Shown: positions 9,057-22,697 of the stretch, one piece after another
Layout of the letters: every line of letters begins with the position of its first letter
Position numbering within the stretch: position 1 is the stretch's first letter
DNA from: Dyella jiangningensis
GTDB lineage: Bacteria > Pseudomonadota > Gammaproteobacteria > Xanthomonadales > Rhodanobacteraceae
Length of the DNA: 64,000 bases
Reading direction: 5' to 3'
Assembly: GCF_003264855.1 (NCBI RefSeq)
Contig: NZ_NFZS01000001.1
Location: 124,001 to 188,000, forward strand
Notes under the pieces: model-generated
What the model saw: only the letters and a program-made list of their open reading frames with translations
Databases searched by the model: none
What the model was told of the DNA's origin: nothing
Translations under genes and position numbers: made by a program

Positions 9057-9827
9057 ATGCGCATCATCAGCCTCAACGCCAACGGCATCCGTTCGGCCGG
9101 CACCAAGGGCGTGTTCGAGTGGCTTCGCCAGCAGAAGGCCGACGTGGTCTGCCTGCAGGAAACCAAGTCGCAGGAAGACCAGCTCAGCGACCCGATGTTC
9201 CGCCCTGACGGCCACCATTGCTTCTATCGCGATGCCAGCAGCAAGAAGGGCTACAGCGGCGTGGCCATCTACGCCAAGCGTGAGCCGGACGAGGTGCGCA
9301 CCGCGCTGGGCTGGGAACCGTTCGATTGCGAAGGTCGCTACATCGAAGCACGCTTCGGCAAGCTCAGCGTCGTGTCGCTGTACGTGCCGTCGGGTTCCTC
9401 CGGCGAAGAGCGCCAGACCTTCAAGTTCAAGGTGATGGACTGGATCGCGCCGGTCTTCGCCGAGTGGATGAAGAGCGGCCGCGACTACGTGCTGTGCGGT
9501 GACTGGAACATCGTGCGCAGCGAGCTGGACATCAAGAACTGGCGCTCCAACCAGAAGAACTCCGGCTGCCTGCCCGAAGAGCGCGCGTGGCTCAACGACC
9601 TGGTCGACAAGCACGGCTGGGTCGACAGTTACCGCACGCTGCATCCCAACGGCCAGGATTACACCTGGTGGTCCAATCGTGGCAACGCGCGCGCCAACGA
9701 CGTGGGTTGGCGCATCGACTACCAGATCGTCACGCCGTCGCTGCGCGATCGCCTGAAGCGCTGCTCGATCTATCGCGACCAGCGCTTCTCCGACCATGCA
9801 CCGTTCACGGTCGACTATGCCGACTGA
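9057..9827 (+). CDS. xth: Exodeoxyribonuclease III (AP endonuclease)
   Basis: An ExoIII/APE1-type nuclease of 256 residues that cuts DNA at abasic sites and removes 3' blocking groups in base-excision repair. Family landmarks are 'SLNANGIRSA' at the N-terminus, the metal-binding glutamate in 'LQETKSQ' (E35), 'CGDWNIV' and the C-terminal catalytic 'RFSDHAPF'. The start at 9057 gives the typical MRIISLNANGIR; open frame upstream overlaps the divergent GNAT gene. Its last 11 bases overlap the start of the AmpG-like permease gene, so the two are likely co-translated. Confidence 0.94.
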   Translation: MRIISLNANGIRSAGTKGVFEWLRQQKADVVCLQETKSQEDQLSDPMFRPDGHHCFYRDASSKKGYSGVAIYAKREPDEVRTALGWEPFDCEGRYIEARFGKLSVVSLYVPSGSSGEERQTFKFKVMDWIAPVFAEWMKSGRDYVLCGDWNIVRSELDIKNWRSNQKNSGCLPEERAWLNDLVDKHGWVDSYRTLHPNGQDYTWWSNRGNARANDVGWRIDYQIVTPSLRDRLKRCSIYRDQRFSDHAPFTVDYAD

Positions 9828-11142
9828 GGCACAGCCGGCGGGCAAGCCGGCCAAGCTGCCTATCTGGCACGCGTTTGCCCAACCCGCCGCCTGGACCATG
9901 TTCCTGTTCGGTTTCTCGTCGGGGCTGCCGTTCCTGCTGGTCTCTTACACGGTGGCCATCTGGCTGAAAAAGCATGGCATCGTGCTCAAAGAGATCACGA
10001 TGATCGCAAGCGCGGGCATGTTCTACGCGCTGAAGTTCCTGTGGGCGCCCTTGCTCGACCACGTGAAATTGCCGGGCGCGCTCGGGCGGCTGGGACAGCG
10101 GCGCAGCTGGCTGCTGCTCGCACAGGTCGCGGTGATGGCCGGCCTGGTGGCCATGGCCAACCTCACGCCCACGCAGCTGCCGCTATTCGTGGGGGCAACG
10201 CTGGTCGTGGCCTTCTTCGGGGCCACCCAAGACATTGCAGTGGATGCCTATCGCATCGAAATCGCGCCGACCTCCGACCAGGGCGCACTGGTGGCGACGT
10301 ACTCGCTGGGGTATCGCATCGCGCTGATTGTCACGGGCGCCGGTGCGCTGATCCTCGCGGATCATTTCTCGTGGCCGATGATCTACGTGGTGTTTGCGTT
10401 GGCCATGCTGGTGCCGATCCTGGCAACGTTTGGTGCGCGCGAACCCGAGGTGGTGCGGACCACGCCGCGCAACTGGCGTGCCGCGATGCAGCTGAGCGTG
10501 ATCGATCCGTTTGCGGATTTCTTCCGCCGCTACGGCTGGTTGCTGGCGAGCATCACGCTGCTCTTCATCCTGCTGTTCAAGATCCCCGAACAGGCGACGG
10601 TCGGTGGCGTAATGGGGCCGTTCTATCTCGACATGGGATTCACGACCACTCAAATCGGCGCCATTACGAAACTGTGGGGCGTGTGGATCGGCATCCTTGG
10701 CGTGTTCGTCGGTGGCGCCGCCGTGGCTCGCTGGGGCGCGTGGCGCAGCCTGGGCGTTTCGATGGTGCTGGCCGGCGCAAGCAACCTCGGCTACCTGTGG
10801 CTCATCGTGCATCCGGGCAATCTGGCGGTGCTGACGGCCGTCATTTCGGTGGAGAACTTCACGCTCGGTGTCCTCGGCCCGCCGATCGTGGCGTTTCTTT
10901 CCTCGCTGGTGAGCCGCGAGCACACGGCGACGCAGTACGCGCTGCTCAGCTCCATGGTCAACCTGCCCGGCAAGGTGCTCGGGTTCTTTGCCGGCGGCAT
11001 CGCCATGGCGACGGGCTACGGCGGCTATTTCGTACTCACGGTGGTTTCCATCATTCCGGCCACGCTGCTCTTCGCCTACCTCTGGCCCCGTTTCAGCAAG
11101 GACCGCCCCGGCGACGCCAAGTCGGAAGAAACTGCGGCCTGA
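9817..11142 (+). CDS. ampG: AmpG-like MFS muropeptide permease
   Basis: A 441-residue membrane protein of the major facilitator superfamily with about 12 hydrophobic segments. Similarity is to AmpG, which imports anhydromuropeptides released from peptidoglycan. AmpG-like stretches include 'GFSSGLPFLLVSYTVAIWL' near the N-terminus and 'FFGATQDIAVDAYRIE' in the middle, with the acidic/charged residues usual for the family. AnmK and an M23 endopeptidase nearby support a peptidoglycan-recycling role, but the specificity is inferred. ATG 9817 lies inside the end of xth; an ATG at 9796 is also in frame. Confidence 0.85.
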   Translation: MPTEAQPAGKPAKLPIWHAFAQPAAWTMFLFGFSSGLPFLLVSYTVAIWLKKHGIVLKEITMIASAGMFYALKFLWAPLLDHVKLPGALGRLGQRRSWLLLAQVAVMAGLVAMANLTPTQLPLFVGATLVVAFFGATQDIAVDAYRIEIAPTSDQGALVATYSLGYRIALIVTGAGALILADHFSWPMIYVVFALAMLVPILATFGAREPEVVRTTPRNWRAAMQLSVIDPFADFFRRYGWLLASITLLFILLFKIPEQATVGGVMGPFYLDMGFTTTQIGAITKLWGVWIGILGVFVGGAAVARWGAWRSLGVSMVLAGASNLGYLWLIVHPGNLAVLTAVISVENFTLGVLGPPIVAFLSSLVSREHTATQYALLSSMVNLPGKVLGFFAGGIAMATGYGGYFVLTVVSIIPATLLFAYLWPRFSKDRPGDAKSEETAA

Positions 11143-11228
11143 ATCGGCCAAGAGGTCGATACATTCCCTCTTGCCCCTGTGCCAAGATAATTCGCACAGG
11201 GGGCTTATGACTGTGGAAGGGGGAGTCC

Positions 11229-11528
11229 ATGCCGGACCTCGTCATTCGCCATATCGACAATCTCATGGCCGAGCGCATCAAGGCGCTGGCCAAGGAGCGG
11301 CAGTGGTCGATCAATGACGTGGTGCTGCATGCACTGCGGCATGGCCTGGGCATGGCCGCGACCAACCTGTTTGCCGAAACCATGCTCGATCCGGGCGAGC
11401 TCACCACCTTGGCAGGCCAATGGGATGCGGGCGAAAAGGCGGCCTTCCAGGAAGCCGTGCTGGCGCTCTCACGCACCACGCCGACCCAGCTGGCGCCGGT
11501 GCATCGGGTTCTCGACGACGAGAATTAA
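11229..11528 (+). CDS. Small ribbon-helix-helix-like protein, 99 residues
   Basis: A 99-residue protein. Its first 45 residues ('DLVIRHIDNLMAERIKALAK' then 'ERQWSINDVVLHALRHGL') have the strand-helix-helix pattern of Arc/FitA-type ribbon-helix-helix DNA-binding proteins, often antitoxins or small regulators. No toxin-like gene adjoins it, so an independent regulatory role is as likely. GGAAGGGGGAG provides a strong ribosome binding site before ATG 11229. An imperfectly placed palindrome (11174-11202, CCCCTGTGC against GCACAGGGG) precedes it and might be its operator. It converges on anmK, overlapping by four bases. Confidence 0.75.
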   Translation: MPDLVIRHIDNLMAERIKALAKERQWSINDVVLHALRHGLGMAATNLFAETMLDPGELTTLAGQWDAGEKAAFQEAVLALSRTTPTQLAPVHRVLDDEN

Positions 11529-12643
11529 CGCGGCGCGGGATACACCGCGCCCAGCACGCGCGGACCGCGCGCGCCCGTGACCGCCGGCAGGTTGCCGGGC
11601 AATCCGAGCAAACGCTGGCGAGCTAGCCACGCAAAGGCAGTGGCCTCCAGATAATCGGGATCGATCCCATGCTCGGCCGTGGTGGTGACGTCGCGCGTCG
11701 GCATCAGCTCGCCCAGCCGTCGCATCAGTACACCGTTGTGGACGCCGCCGCCGCAGGCGAGTACGTCGCCGGCGTCCGGCGCATGGCGTTCGATCGCATC
11801 GGCGATGCTGCGCGCGGAAAGCTCCAGCAAGGTGGCCTGCACATCGGCCGGCGCAAGGACTGCCACGCGTTCATGCGCGTCGAGCCAGGCGAGATGGAAA
11901 TGCTCGCGGCCCGTGCTCTTGGGGGGCGCCATCGCGAAGTAGGTATCGGCGAGGAGCGCGGAAAGCAGCGCGTCATCCGTCTGCCCCGAGGCTGCGAAAG
12001 CACCCTCCGCGTCGTAAGCCAGGCCACGATGGCGCAGGCACCACGCATCCATCAGGCCATTGGCCGGGCCCGTGTCGAAGCCGAACACACGACCGTCCGC
12101 ATCCAGCACGGTGATATTGGCGATGCCGCCGAGGTTCAGCACGACCCGCGTCCGTCCCGGCCGCGCCAGCAACATGGCATGCACGGCCGGCAACAGCGGC
12201 GCACCCTGGCCGCCTGCAGCGACATCTGCGCGCCGGAAATCCGCAACCACGTCGACGCCGCAACGCTCCGCAATCACCGCCGGGTCGCCGACCTGCAAGG
12301 TGAAGGGATGCTCGCCGGTGGGCCGATGGCGCAGCGTCTGTCCGTGCGAGCCGATCGCACGCACCGCAGAGGCATGTTGCGCATGGCGGGCAAGCAGGGC
12401 CTGCGCGGCATCGGCGAAGCACTGGCCGATCGCGACGTCGAGGCGCCCATAGGCATCCAGATCCAGCCGCGTTTCATCCTGCGCCACGGCGAGAATGCGC
12501 GCACGCAACTCCGCCGGCCAGGGGTGCGCCAAGGCATCGATCAGTTGTGGCTTGTCGTCCTCGAAACGCACCAGCGCGGCATCGATGCCGTCGGCGCTGG
12601 TGCCCGAGATCAGGCCGAGATAAAGCGCCGAGGCGTCGTCCAC
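11525..12643 (-). CDS. anmK: Anhydro-N-acetylmuramic acid kinase
   Basis: AnmK phosphorylates and opens 1,6-anhydro-MurNAc recovered from peptidoglycan, giving MurNAc-6-phosphate. The 372 residues match the family. The ASKHA-type phosphate-binding opening 'GLISGTSADGID' (about 10-21), 'IGSHGQTLRHRP', 'NLGGIANITV' and 'GFDTGPANGLMD' are all AnmK signatures. The start lies 6 bp after the M23 endopeptidase stop on the same strand, forming an operon. The M23-anmK pair next to tyrS is a conserved arrangement in Gammaproteobacteria. Confidence 0.96.
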   Translation of the reverse strand: MDDASALYLGLISGTSADGIDAALVRFEDDKPQLIDALAHPWPAELRARILAVAQDETRLDLDAYGRLDVAIGQCFADAAQALLARHAQHASAVRAIGSHGQTLRHRPTGEHPFTLQVGDPAVIAERCGVDVVADFRRADVAAGGQGAPLLPAVHAMLLARPGRTRVVLNLGGIANITVLDADGRVFGFDTGPANGLMDAWCLRHRGLAYDAEGAFAASGQTDDALLSALLADTYFAMAPPKSTGREHFHLAWLDAHERVAVLAPADVQATLLELSARSIADAIERHAPDAGDVLACGGGVHNGVLMRRLGELMPTRDVTTTAEHGIDPDYLEATAFAWLARQRLLGLPGNLPAVTGARGPRVLGAVYPAPR

Positions 12644-12649
12644 GGATGA

Positions 12650-14089
12650 TCAGTCGTCGGTGCGCGTATTGCCGCTGGCGCGGGCCATCTTGATGTTGGT
12701 GTCCAGCGTCTTCAGGCGCGCCAGCTGCGGCTGCACCACCTGCGACTTGAACCTGGCCAGCTGCGCGGCGGGCAGCGGCTCGGGCTTGGGCAGCGTCACC
12801 GTCTGCGGATCGCGCTGCACGTCGTTGACGCGGAATTCGTAATGCAGATGCGGGCCGGTGGCGAGGCCGGTCATGCCGACGTAGCCGATCACCTGGCCCT
12901 GGCTCACGCGCTGGCCCACCTTTTCATTGGCGAACTTCGACATGTGGCCATAAGCGGTGCTGATCGAACCGTTGTGCTGCACGATCACGAAGTTGCCGTA
13001 ACCGTTCATCCAGCCCTTGTACTTGATCACGCCATCGCCGGCCGCATGGATCGGCGTGCCGGTCGGTGCCGCGTAATCCACGCCCTTGTGCGCGCGCATC
13101 AGCCCCAGCACCGGATGCATGCGCGCGGCGCTGAACTGCGAAGAGATGCGGGTGAAATCCACCGGAATGCGCAGGAACGATTTCTGGATCGGGCGGCCGT
13201 CTTCGCTGAACCAGCCGTAGCTGCCGTCTTCCTTCTTGAAGCGATAGGCGGTGTAGCGCTGGCCCTGGTTGACGAACTCCGCCGCCACGATGTCGCCTTC
13301 GCGCAGGTAGGCGCCGTCGCGATACACGTCGTCGTAGATCACCGTGAAGCTGTCGCCTTCGCGCAGGTCCTGCACGAAGTCGATGTCGTATTTGAAGAGG
13401 TCGGCGAGCTTGAGCACCATCTGGTTCGTCATGCCGGCCTTCGAGGCCGCGGCGAACAGCGAGCTGTCGATGGTGCCGTGCGCGACGTGCTCGCGGCGAT
13501 CCACCTCGCGTGCCTGCGCCGTCACCGTGGCCTTGTCGCCGTCGAAGCGCATGATGGTGCGGTTCGCTTCGTCCTTGTCGAAGCGGATGCCCTTCAGGCT
13601 GCCGTCGCTGTCGAGCAGGAAGTCGAACTCCTGACCCGGGCTGATATGGTGCAGCGCCTTCGCGTCGCCCGACTGATCCACCACATGCTGCACGTCGGTG
13701 AGGCTCAGGCCCTGGCTCTGGAACAGATCCGACAGCGTCTGGCCCGGCTGCACCTGCACGATGTGCCAGTCTTCGACGTCAGGCGTGTGGGCGATGTCGG
13801 GCGCGGCCTTGGGCAAGGCGAGCGGCAACATCGCATGCGCGGTGGACACCGTGTCCGGGCGCATCGCGCTGGCCCACGCGGGAATAAGGAAGCCGGAAAC
13901 CGCCGTGATCAGCAGCGCCGTACCTGCCAGCATCCAGCGTTCGCGATGCCAGCGGATCGGCTCCGCTTCACCATGGCAACCAAACGACCAATGGGCACAA
14001 CGCTCATAAAAGTGAGAGTGGCGACGCTGCGCCTTGCGACGCATGGCCAATTTGCGCGCTGAACGCGCGGTCGTGTTCCTCTCACCCAT
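12650..14089 (-). CDS. M23-family murein endopeptidase with LysM/OapA-like domain (MepM-like)
   Basis: A 479-residue envelope metallopeptidase likely to cut peptidoglycan cross-links (MepM/YebA type). A basic cytoplasmic N-terminus is followed by one membrane helix (about 53-72, 'MLAGTALLITAVSGFLIPAW'), a LysM/OapA-like domain ('VQPGQTLSDLFQSQGLSL', about 112-130), and a C-terminal LytM domain. The zinc ligands are visible as 'HKGVDYA' (about 333-339) and 'GPHLHYEF' (about 410-417), so the catalytic site looks intact. It is the first gene of a two-gene unit with anmK and is divergent from tyrS. The extra-long basic N-terminus could mean a later start. Confidence 0.92.
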   Translation of the reverse strand: MGERNTTARSARKLAMRRKAQRRHSHFYERCAHWSFGCHGEAEPIRWHRERWMLAGTALLITAVSGFLIPAWASAMRPDTVSTAHAMLPLALPKAAPDIAHTPDVEDWHIVQVQPGQTLSDLFQSQGLSLTDVQHVVDQSGDAKALHHISPGQEFDFLLDSDGSLKGIRFDKDEANRTIMRFDGDKATVTAQAREVDRREHVAHGTIDSSLFAAASKAGMTNQMVLKLADLFKYDIDFVQDLREGDSFTVIYDDVYRDGAYLREGDIVAAEFVNQGQRYTAYRFKKEDGSYGWFSEDGRPIQKSFLRIPVDFTRISSQFSAARMHPVLGLMRAHKGVDYAAPTGTPIHAAGDGVIKYKGWMNGYGNFVIVQHNGSISTAYGHMSKFANEKVGQRVSQGQVIGYVGMTGLATGPHLHYEFRVNDVQRDPQTVTLPKPEPLPAAQLARFKSQVVQPQLARLKTLDTNIKMARASGNTRTDD

Positions 14090-14272
14090 GCCCGGTGTTC
14101 CCCAGGTACCAAAATTCTAATTGGCGCGTACCATAGCGGCCTTGTGTAAAGAGCGTCAACGCCTTTTCCATCAATGAGTTGCGATATTTTTTTGGTTAAC
14201 GCACACTTAACGGAACCGCCCCGGAAACCGTGATTTCCGCCGCAGTCCAGACAACGAAAATTTGAGGAATAC

Positions 14273-15484
<1,212 letters not shown>

Positions 15485-15528
15485 GTCGAACGCGGCGGCG
15501 CAACGTCGTCGCGATGCGTCGATGAAGC

Positions 15529-15566
15529 GATGTTTCGCGTGAGAACAACGTCTTACGCGAAACATC
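15529..15566 (+). terminator. Inverted repeat after tyrS, probable terminator
   Basis: Perfect 12-bp arms GATGTTTCGCGT and ACGCGAAACATC, extendable to 15 pairs with one G-T, enclose a short loop about 45 bp after the tyrS stop. The downstream sequence is A-rich rather than T-rich, so it is a weak intrinsic terminator at best on this strand. It directly abuts the AT-rich region upstream of the rRNA promoter. Confidence 0.45.
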
Positions 15567-15587
15567 AAAAATAAATTCAAAAATGGC

Positions 15588-15616
15588 TTGTCAAAGGTGG
15601 GGTGCCTCCCTATTAT
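15588..15616 (+). promoter_or_regulatory. rRNA operon promoter P1
   Basis: TTGTCA (15588-15593), 17-bp spacer, TATTAT (15611-15616). The 30 bp upstream are A-rich ('CATCAAAAATAAATTCAAAA'), as in an UP element, and a G+C-rich discriminator (CGCCTCCCGCC) follows, the pattern of stringently controlled rrn P1 promoters. Confidence 0.8.
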
Positions 15617-15684
15617 TCGCCTCCCGCCGCTGGCATCGCCCTCCGGACGGCAACATCGAAAGCAAAAATTCTTCGCTAGCGGTG

Positions 15685-15712
15685 TTGACGGACAGGAAAA
15701 ACGATGTAAGAT
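15685..15712 (+). promoter_or_regulatory. rRNA operon promoter P2
   Basis: TTGACG (15685-15690), 16-bp spacer, TAAGAT (15707-15712), about 95 bp after P1 and followed by a G+C-rich stretch (GAGCGGCTC). The position between P1 and the boxA-like site fits a second rrn promoter. Confidence 0.7.
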
Positions 15713-15774
15713 GAGCGGCTCACTCGGAACGAAATGTTCCAACGCGGTAACGGCAACGGCCCGCAAGTGATTGA

Positions 15775-15785
15775 GATCTTTGACA
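15775..15785 (+). promoter_or_regulatory. boxA-like antitermination site in rRNA leader
   Basis: GATCTTTGACA resembles the rrn boxA core (GCTCTTTAACA) that loads NusB/NusE. It lies after P2 and just before the 16S processing stem. A second copy is at 17926-17936. Confidence 0.6.
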
Positions 15786-15793
15786 GTGTGCGC

Positions 15794-15819
15794 AGGTGAC
15801 TTGTGTGGGCGCCTTGCGG
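15794..15819 (+). other. Upstream arm of 16S precursor processing stem
   Basis: This 26-nt segment is complementary to 17505-17530 beyond the 16S 3' end, with one G-U pair and two mismatches. Together they would form the long helix cut by RNase III that releases pre-16S RNA. Confidence 0.75.
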
Positions 15820-15939
15820 TGGATGACTGAATGTCAAACATATGCAAGCGTCTAACCTAAGAGTCAATTCAAAAGCTTGACGTTTATGGTTAGGACATAC
15901 GCTTCAGAAAGATAGATCAGCTTCGGTTGATCGAAAACT

Positions 15940-17484
<1,545 letters not shown>

Positions 17485-17504
17485 CGAGATCGACATCTTT
17501 CTCC

Positions 17505-17530
17505 CCGCAAGACGTCCACACAAGACACCT
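17505..17530 (+). other. Downstream arm of 16S precursor processing stem
   Basis: Partner of 15794-15819, placed about 20 nt after the mature 16S 3' end and before tRNA-Ile. The pairing includes the uninterrupted stretch CACACAAG in this arm. Confidence 0.75.
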
Positions 17531-17631
17531 GCACTTCAATTTTCACGCGACATCCGCGCCGCCACGGTCTGGGATTCGGTCACGCTTCAACGAAGCGGGC
17601 CGCCAGGACGGCGGCCTGGACATATGCTCCC

Positions 17632-17708
<77 letters not shown>

Positions 17709-17772
17709 TCACCGGACGCCGATCCATCGGCAAGAGCCCGACCATCCCTGGTCGGACTTTTCACCAAGCCCT

Positions 17773-17848
17773 GGGGCCATAGCTCAGCTGGGAGAGCACC
17801 TGCTTTGCAAGCAGGGGGTCGTCAGTTCGATCCTGACTGGCTCCACCA
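17773..17848 (+). tRNA. tRNA-Ala (TGC anticodon)
   Basis: A 76-nt tRNA with anticodon loop TTTGCAA (TGC) and encoded CCA. The acceptor GGGGCCA/TGGCTCC contains the G3-U70 pair that identifies tRNA-Ala. It is the second spacer tRNA of the operon. Confidence 0.98.
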
Positions 17849-17925
17849 TTTGGTGACACGACGTGAAATGAAGGCAGCGCACACATAAAGATTTAGAAAC
17901 GAGGCGGCACTGTGGCCGTTCTTGT

Positions 17926-17936
17926 GTTCTTTGAAA
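17926..17936 (+). promoter_or_regulatory. boxA-like site before 23S
   Basis: GTTCTTTGAAA matches the boxA core in the spacer, immediately before the 23S processing stem, as in other rrn operons. Confidence 0.55.
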
Positions 17937-17938
17937 AT

Positions 17939-17957
17939 GTAAACGAGTGACAAGCGT
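17939..17957 (+). other. Upstream arm of 23S precursor processing stem
   Basis: Nineteen bases perfectly complementary to 21044-21062 downstream of the 23S gene. The helix would bring the two ends of pre-23S together for RNase III cleavage. Confidence 0.75.
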
Positions 17958-18049
17958 TTTGGTTCGAAACCGAACCGAGATGTGTCGTTGAGGCAATTAA
18001 GCGAACGCGTTGTTTGGAAATATCATCCCGAGGCGACTTGGGGTTATAT

Positions 18050-20928
<2,879 letters not shown>

Positions 20929-21043
20929 ATAACCCCAAGACGCTTTGTTTAACGCGCTTTCCCTGCGCAGAAAGCAGCCATCCCTGGCTGCACTCCTCAG
21001 GAAAAGCACGCTTCAACGAACCATCTCGAAAGAATTTCACCAG

Positions 21044-21062
21044 ACGCTTGTCACTCGTTTAC
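21044..21062 (+). other. Downstream arm of 23S precursor processing stem
   Basis: Perfect 19-nt partner of 17939-17957, about 115 nt after the 23S end and about 45 nt before 5S. Confidence 0.75.
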
Positions 21063-21105
21063 CCCTTTGCGGAACTGGCGCATCACTGCGCTGTTCCCAC
21101 CCTTT

Positions 21106-21220
21106 CCCTGGCGGCTATAGCGCTGTGGTCCCACCCGATCCCATCCCGAACTCGGAAGTGAAACGCAGCTGCGCCGATGGTAGTGTGAATCCTCATGCAA
21201 GAGTAGGTCACCGCCAGGGG
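21106..21220 (+). rRNA. rrf: 5S ribosomal RNA
   Basis: A 5S rRNA of about 115 nt. The ends CCCTGGCGG and CCGCCAGGG form the terminal helix, and the conserved 'CCCGAACTCGGAAGTGAAAC' and 'GCGCCGATGGTAGTGTG' lie inside. It is the last gene of the operon, followed by a terminator 11 bp later. Confidence 0.97.
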
Positions 21221-21231
21221 CTTTATCCCTC

Positions 21232-21265
21232 AAACGCCTTCCCACCCGGGAAGGCGTTTGTCTTT
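21232..21265 (+). terminator. rRNA operon terminator
   Basis: A 12-bp perfect stem, AAACGCCTTCCC against GGGAAGGCGTTT (21232-21243 and 21248-21259), followed by GTCTTT. It lies directly after 5S. Confidence 0.85.
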
Positions 21266-21675
21266 GCGCGAAAGGAAAAGCAGCGACCATCGGCGCCACG
21301 GTCGTGCGGAAACCGATCGCCAGGCACGTGCACGGCACAGACATCGCACGTCGACGCACAGCCGCGGTGAACCATCACGTGTCAGCCTGGCCGCGAGGTT
21401 TATCGCGCACAGGGTGCGCTCCTACAGAGTCAACGCTCGGCGGAAACGCGCGATGCGCCGCCAAACGCTACGATCCGCCGCGAAGGCGTGAGGGTATGAC
21501 CACCGAGCGCGGTCGCAGCAAGCACGTCCGTCTGCACTCCGCGGGGCAACCGCCGCTCGTGTCCGGGATCCGCTGTGACGTTCATCGACCTTCCGGTGCG
21601 ATGCGCAGCGACACCTGTCGTGGATCACCTATGATGCAAGTCCAATCAGGCCGGTAGCCGGCGGAGCGTCCATCC
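21260..21675. other. Intergenic region between rRNA operon and rhomboid gene
   Basis: About 415 bp without a convincing gene. Short open frames have no family resemblance and poor start context. A single REP half-unit sits at 21403-21425. The promoter of the rhomboid gene should lie near the right end. Confidence 0.6.
21403..21425 (-). repeat. Single REP unit
   Basis: Reverse-strand copy of the 23-bp REP (TCGCGCACAGGGTGCGCTCC then TAC), of the ACAGGGT variant also found at 54780-54859. No inverted partner is visible nearby. Confidence 0.7.
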
Positions 21676-22359
21676 GTGTTCGTCCATGTCGAAACCCGTC
21701 GTCGTCACCATGTGCAGTGGGCCACTGCACTGCTGGTGGTTGTCTGCGTGATCAGTTTCGTCGGACTGGCCCTGATGCCCGCGCCACAGCGCACATCCAT
21801 GTGGCTGGAATGGGGTACGGTGCCGGCCAACATCTTCGACGCGAAGCAGCCCATTCTTCCGCAATTGCATGATCCGGCGCTGTTGCGCCTGTTCACGGCA
21901 TTGTTCATCCACCTGGCGTGGCTGCATCTCCTGGGCAATTTGTTGTTCCTGGTGATCTTCGGCATCCCTGCCGAGCGAGCGCTGGGCTCGCTGCGCTTCC
22001 TGCTGCTCTTCATCTTCGGTGGCATCGTGGCCAACCTGGTCGGCGCGTTGTCGTTGGCGGGTGTGCGATCGCCGATCATCGGATGCAGTGGGGCTGTGTC
22101 CGCGGTATTGGGTACGTATATCGCGCTTTTTCCTCGTGCCCGGCTGGGTCTCGTGGTGCCGCTGGGGTTGTATCTGGAATTCGTGCGCATGCCGGCGTTC
22201 CTCTTGATCGGCATCTGGGTGCTGCTGCAGTTGCTCTTCAGCTATGCCGGGCCGAGCTATGGCGCGGTGGTGTGGTGGACGCACATTGCCGGGTTCCTGT
22301 TTGGCGTGGTGTTCGCGTTGTTTTCGCGCGATGACATCGCCCGACGGCTGCGCGGCTAA
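21676..22359 (+). CDS. Rhomboid-family intramembrane serine protease
   Basis: A 227-residue membrane protein with about six hydrophobic helices. The rhomboid signature is complete: 'HLAWLHLLGN' (H84, N88), the nucleophile in 'GCSGAVSAVLG' (S138) and the catalytic histidine in 'WWTHIAGFLFG' (H203). It should cut substrates within the membrane; its targets are unknown. The start is GTG at 21676, giving a short cytoplasmic segment before the first helix; I see no good ribosome binding site for a later start. The DUF1820 gene follows 9 bp downstream. Confidence 0.9.
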   Translation: MFVHVETRRRHHVQWATALLVVVCVISFVGLALMPAPQRTSMWLEWGTVPANIFDAKQPILPQLHDPALLRLFTALFIHLAWLHLLGNLLFLVIFGIPAERALGSLRFLLLFIFGGIVANLVGALSLAGVRSPIIGCSGAVSAVLGTYIALFPRARLGLVVPLGLYLEFVRMPAFLLIGIWVLLQLLFSYAGPSYGAVVWWTHIAGFLFGVVFALFSRDDIARRLRG

Positions 22360-22368
22360 AATGCCGCA

Positions 22369-22692
22369 ATGCGCAACAAGAAACTCTACAAGGTCACCTT
22401 CCTCCACCTGGGCAAGTGCTACGAGCTCTATGCCCGACATGTGGCGTCCAGCCATCTGTGGGGCTTCACCGAAGTTGGTGAACTGGTGTTCGAGCCGGTA
22501 GGCGAAGGCATCCTTGTCGATCCGACGGAAGAGCGCCTCCGCGAAGAATTCAAGGACACGCGCGTGCTGCATCTGCCGATGCAGTCCGTCGTTCGCGTCG
22601 AGGAAGTGGAGAGCAAGGGCGCCCTGGTGATCCGCGACGCGGCTGATGGCCAGAAGATCACGCCGTTCCCGATGCCGCCGCGAGGACGCTGA
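22369..22692 (+). CDS. DUF1820-family protein
   Basis: A 107-residue protein matching DUF1820, a small conserved family in Gammaproteobacteria with no known function. The characteristic opening is 'LYKVTFLHLGKCYELYARHV', with 'GFTEVGELVF' and 'TRVLHLPMQSVVRVEEV' later. It has no signal peptide or membrane helix and is probably cytoplasmic. It begins 9 bp after the rhomboid stop, so the two are likely co-transcribed, and it converges with the RMD1-like gene. Confidence 0.85.
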   Translation: MRNKKLYKVTFLHLGKCYELYARHVASSHLWGFTEVGELVFEPVGEGILVDPTEERLREEFKDTRVLHLPMQSVVRVEEVESKGALVIRDAADGQKITPFPMPPRGR

Positions 22693-22697
22693 CGCCG

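Noticed and set aside
11174-11202. Terminator of the AmpG-like gene
   Set aside because: The palindrome has no T-tract and sits just before a gene with a strong ribosome binding site; an operator is at least as likely, so it was only mentioned with that gene.
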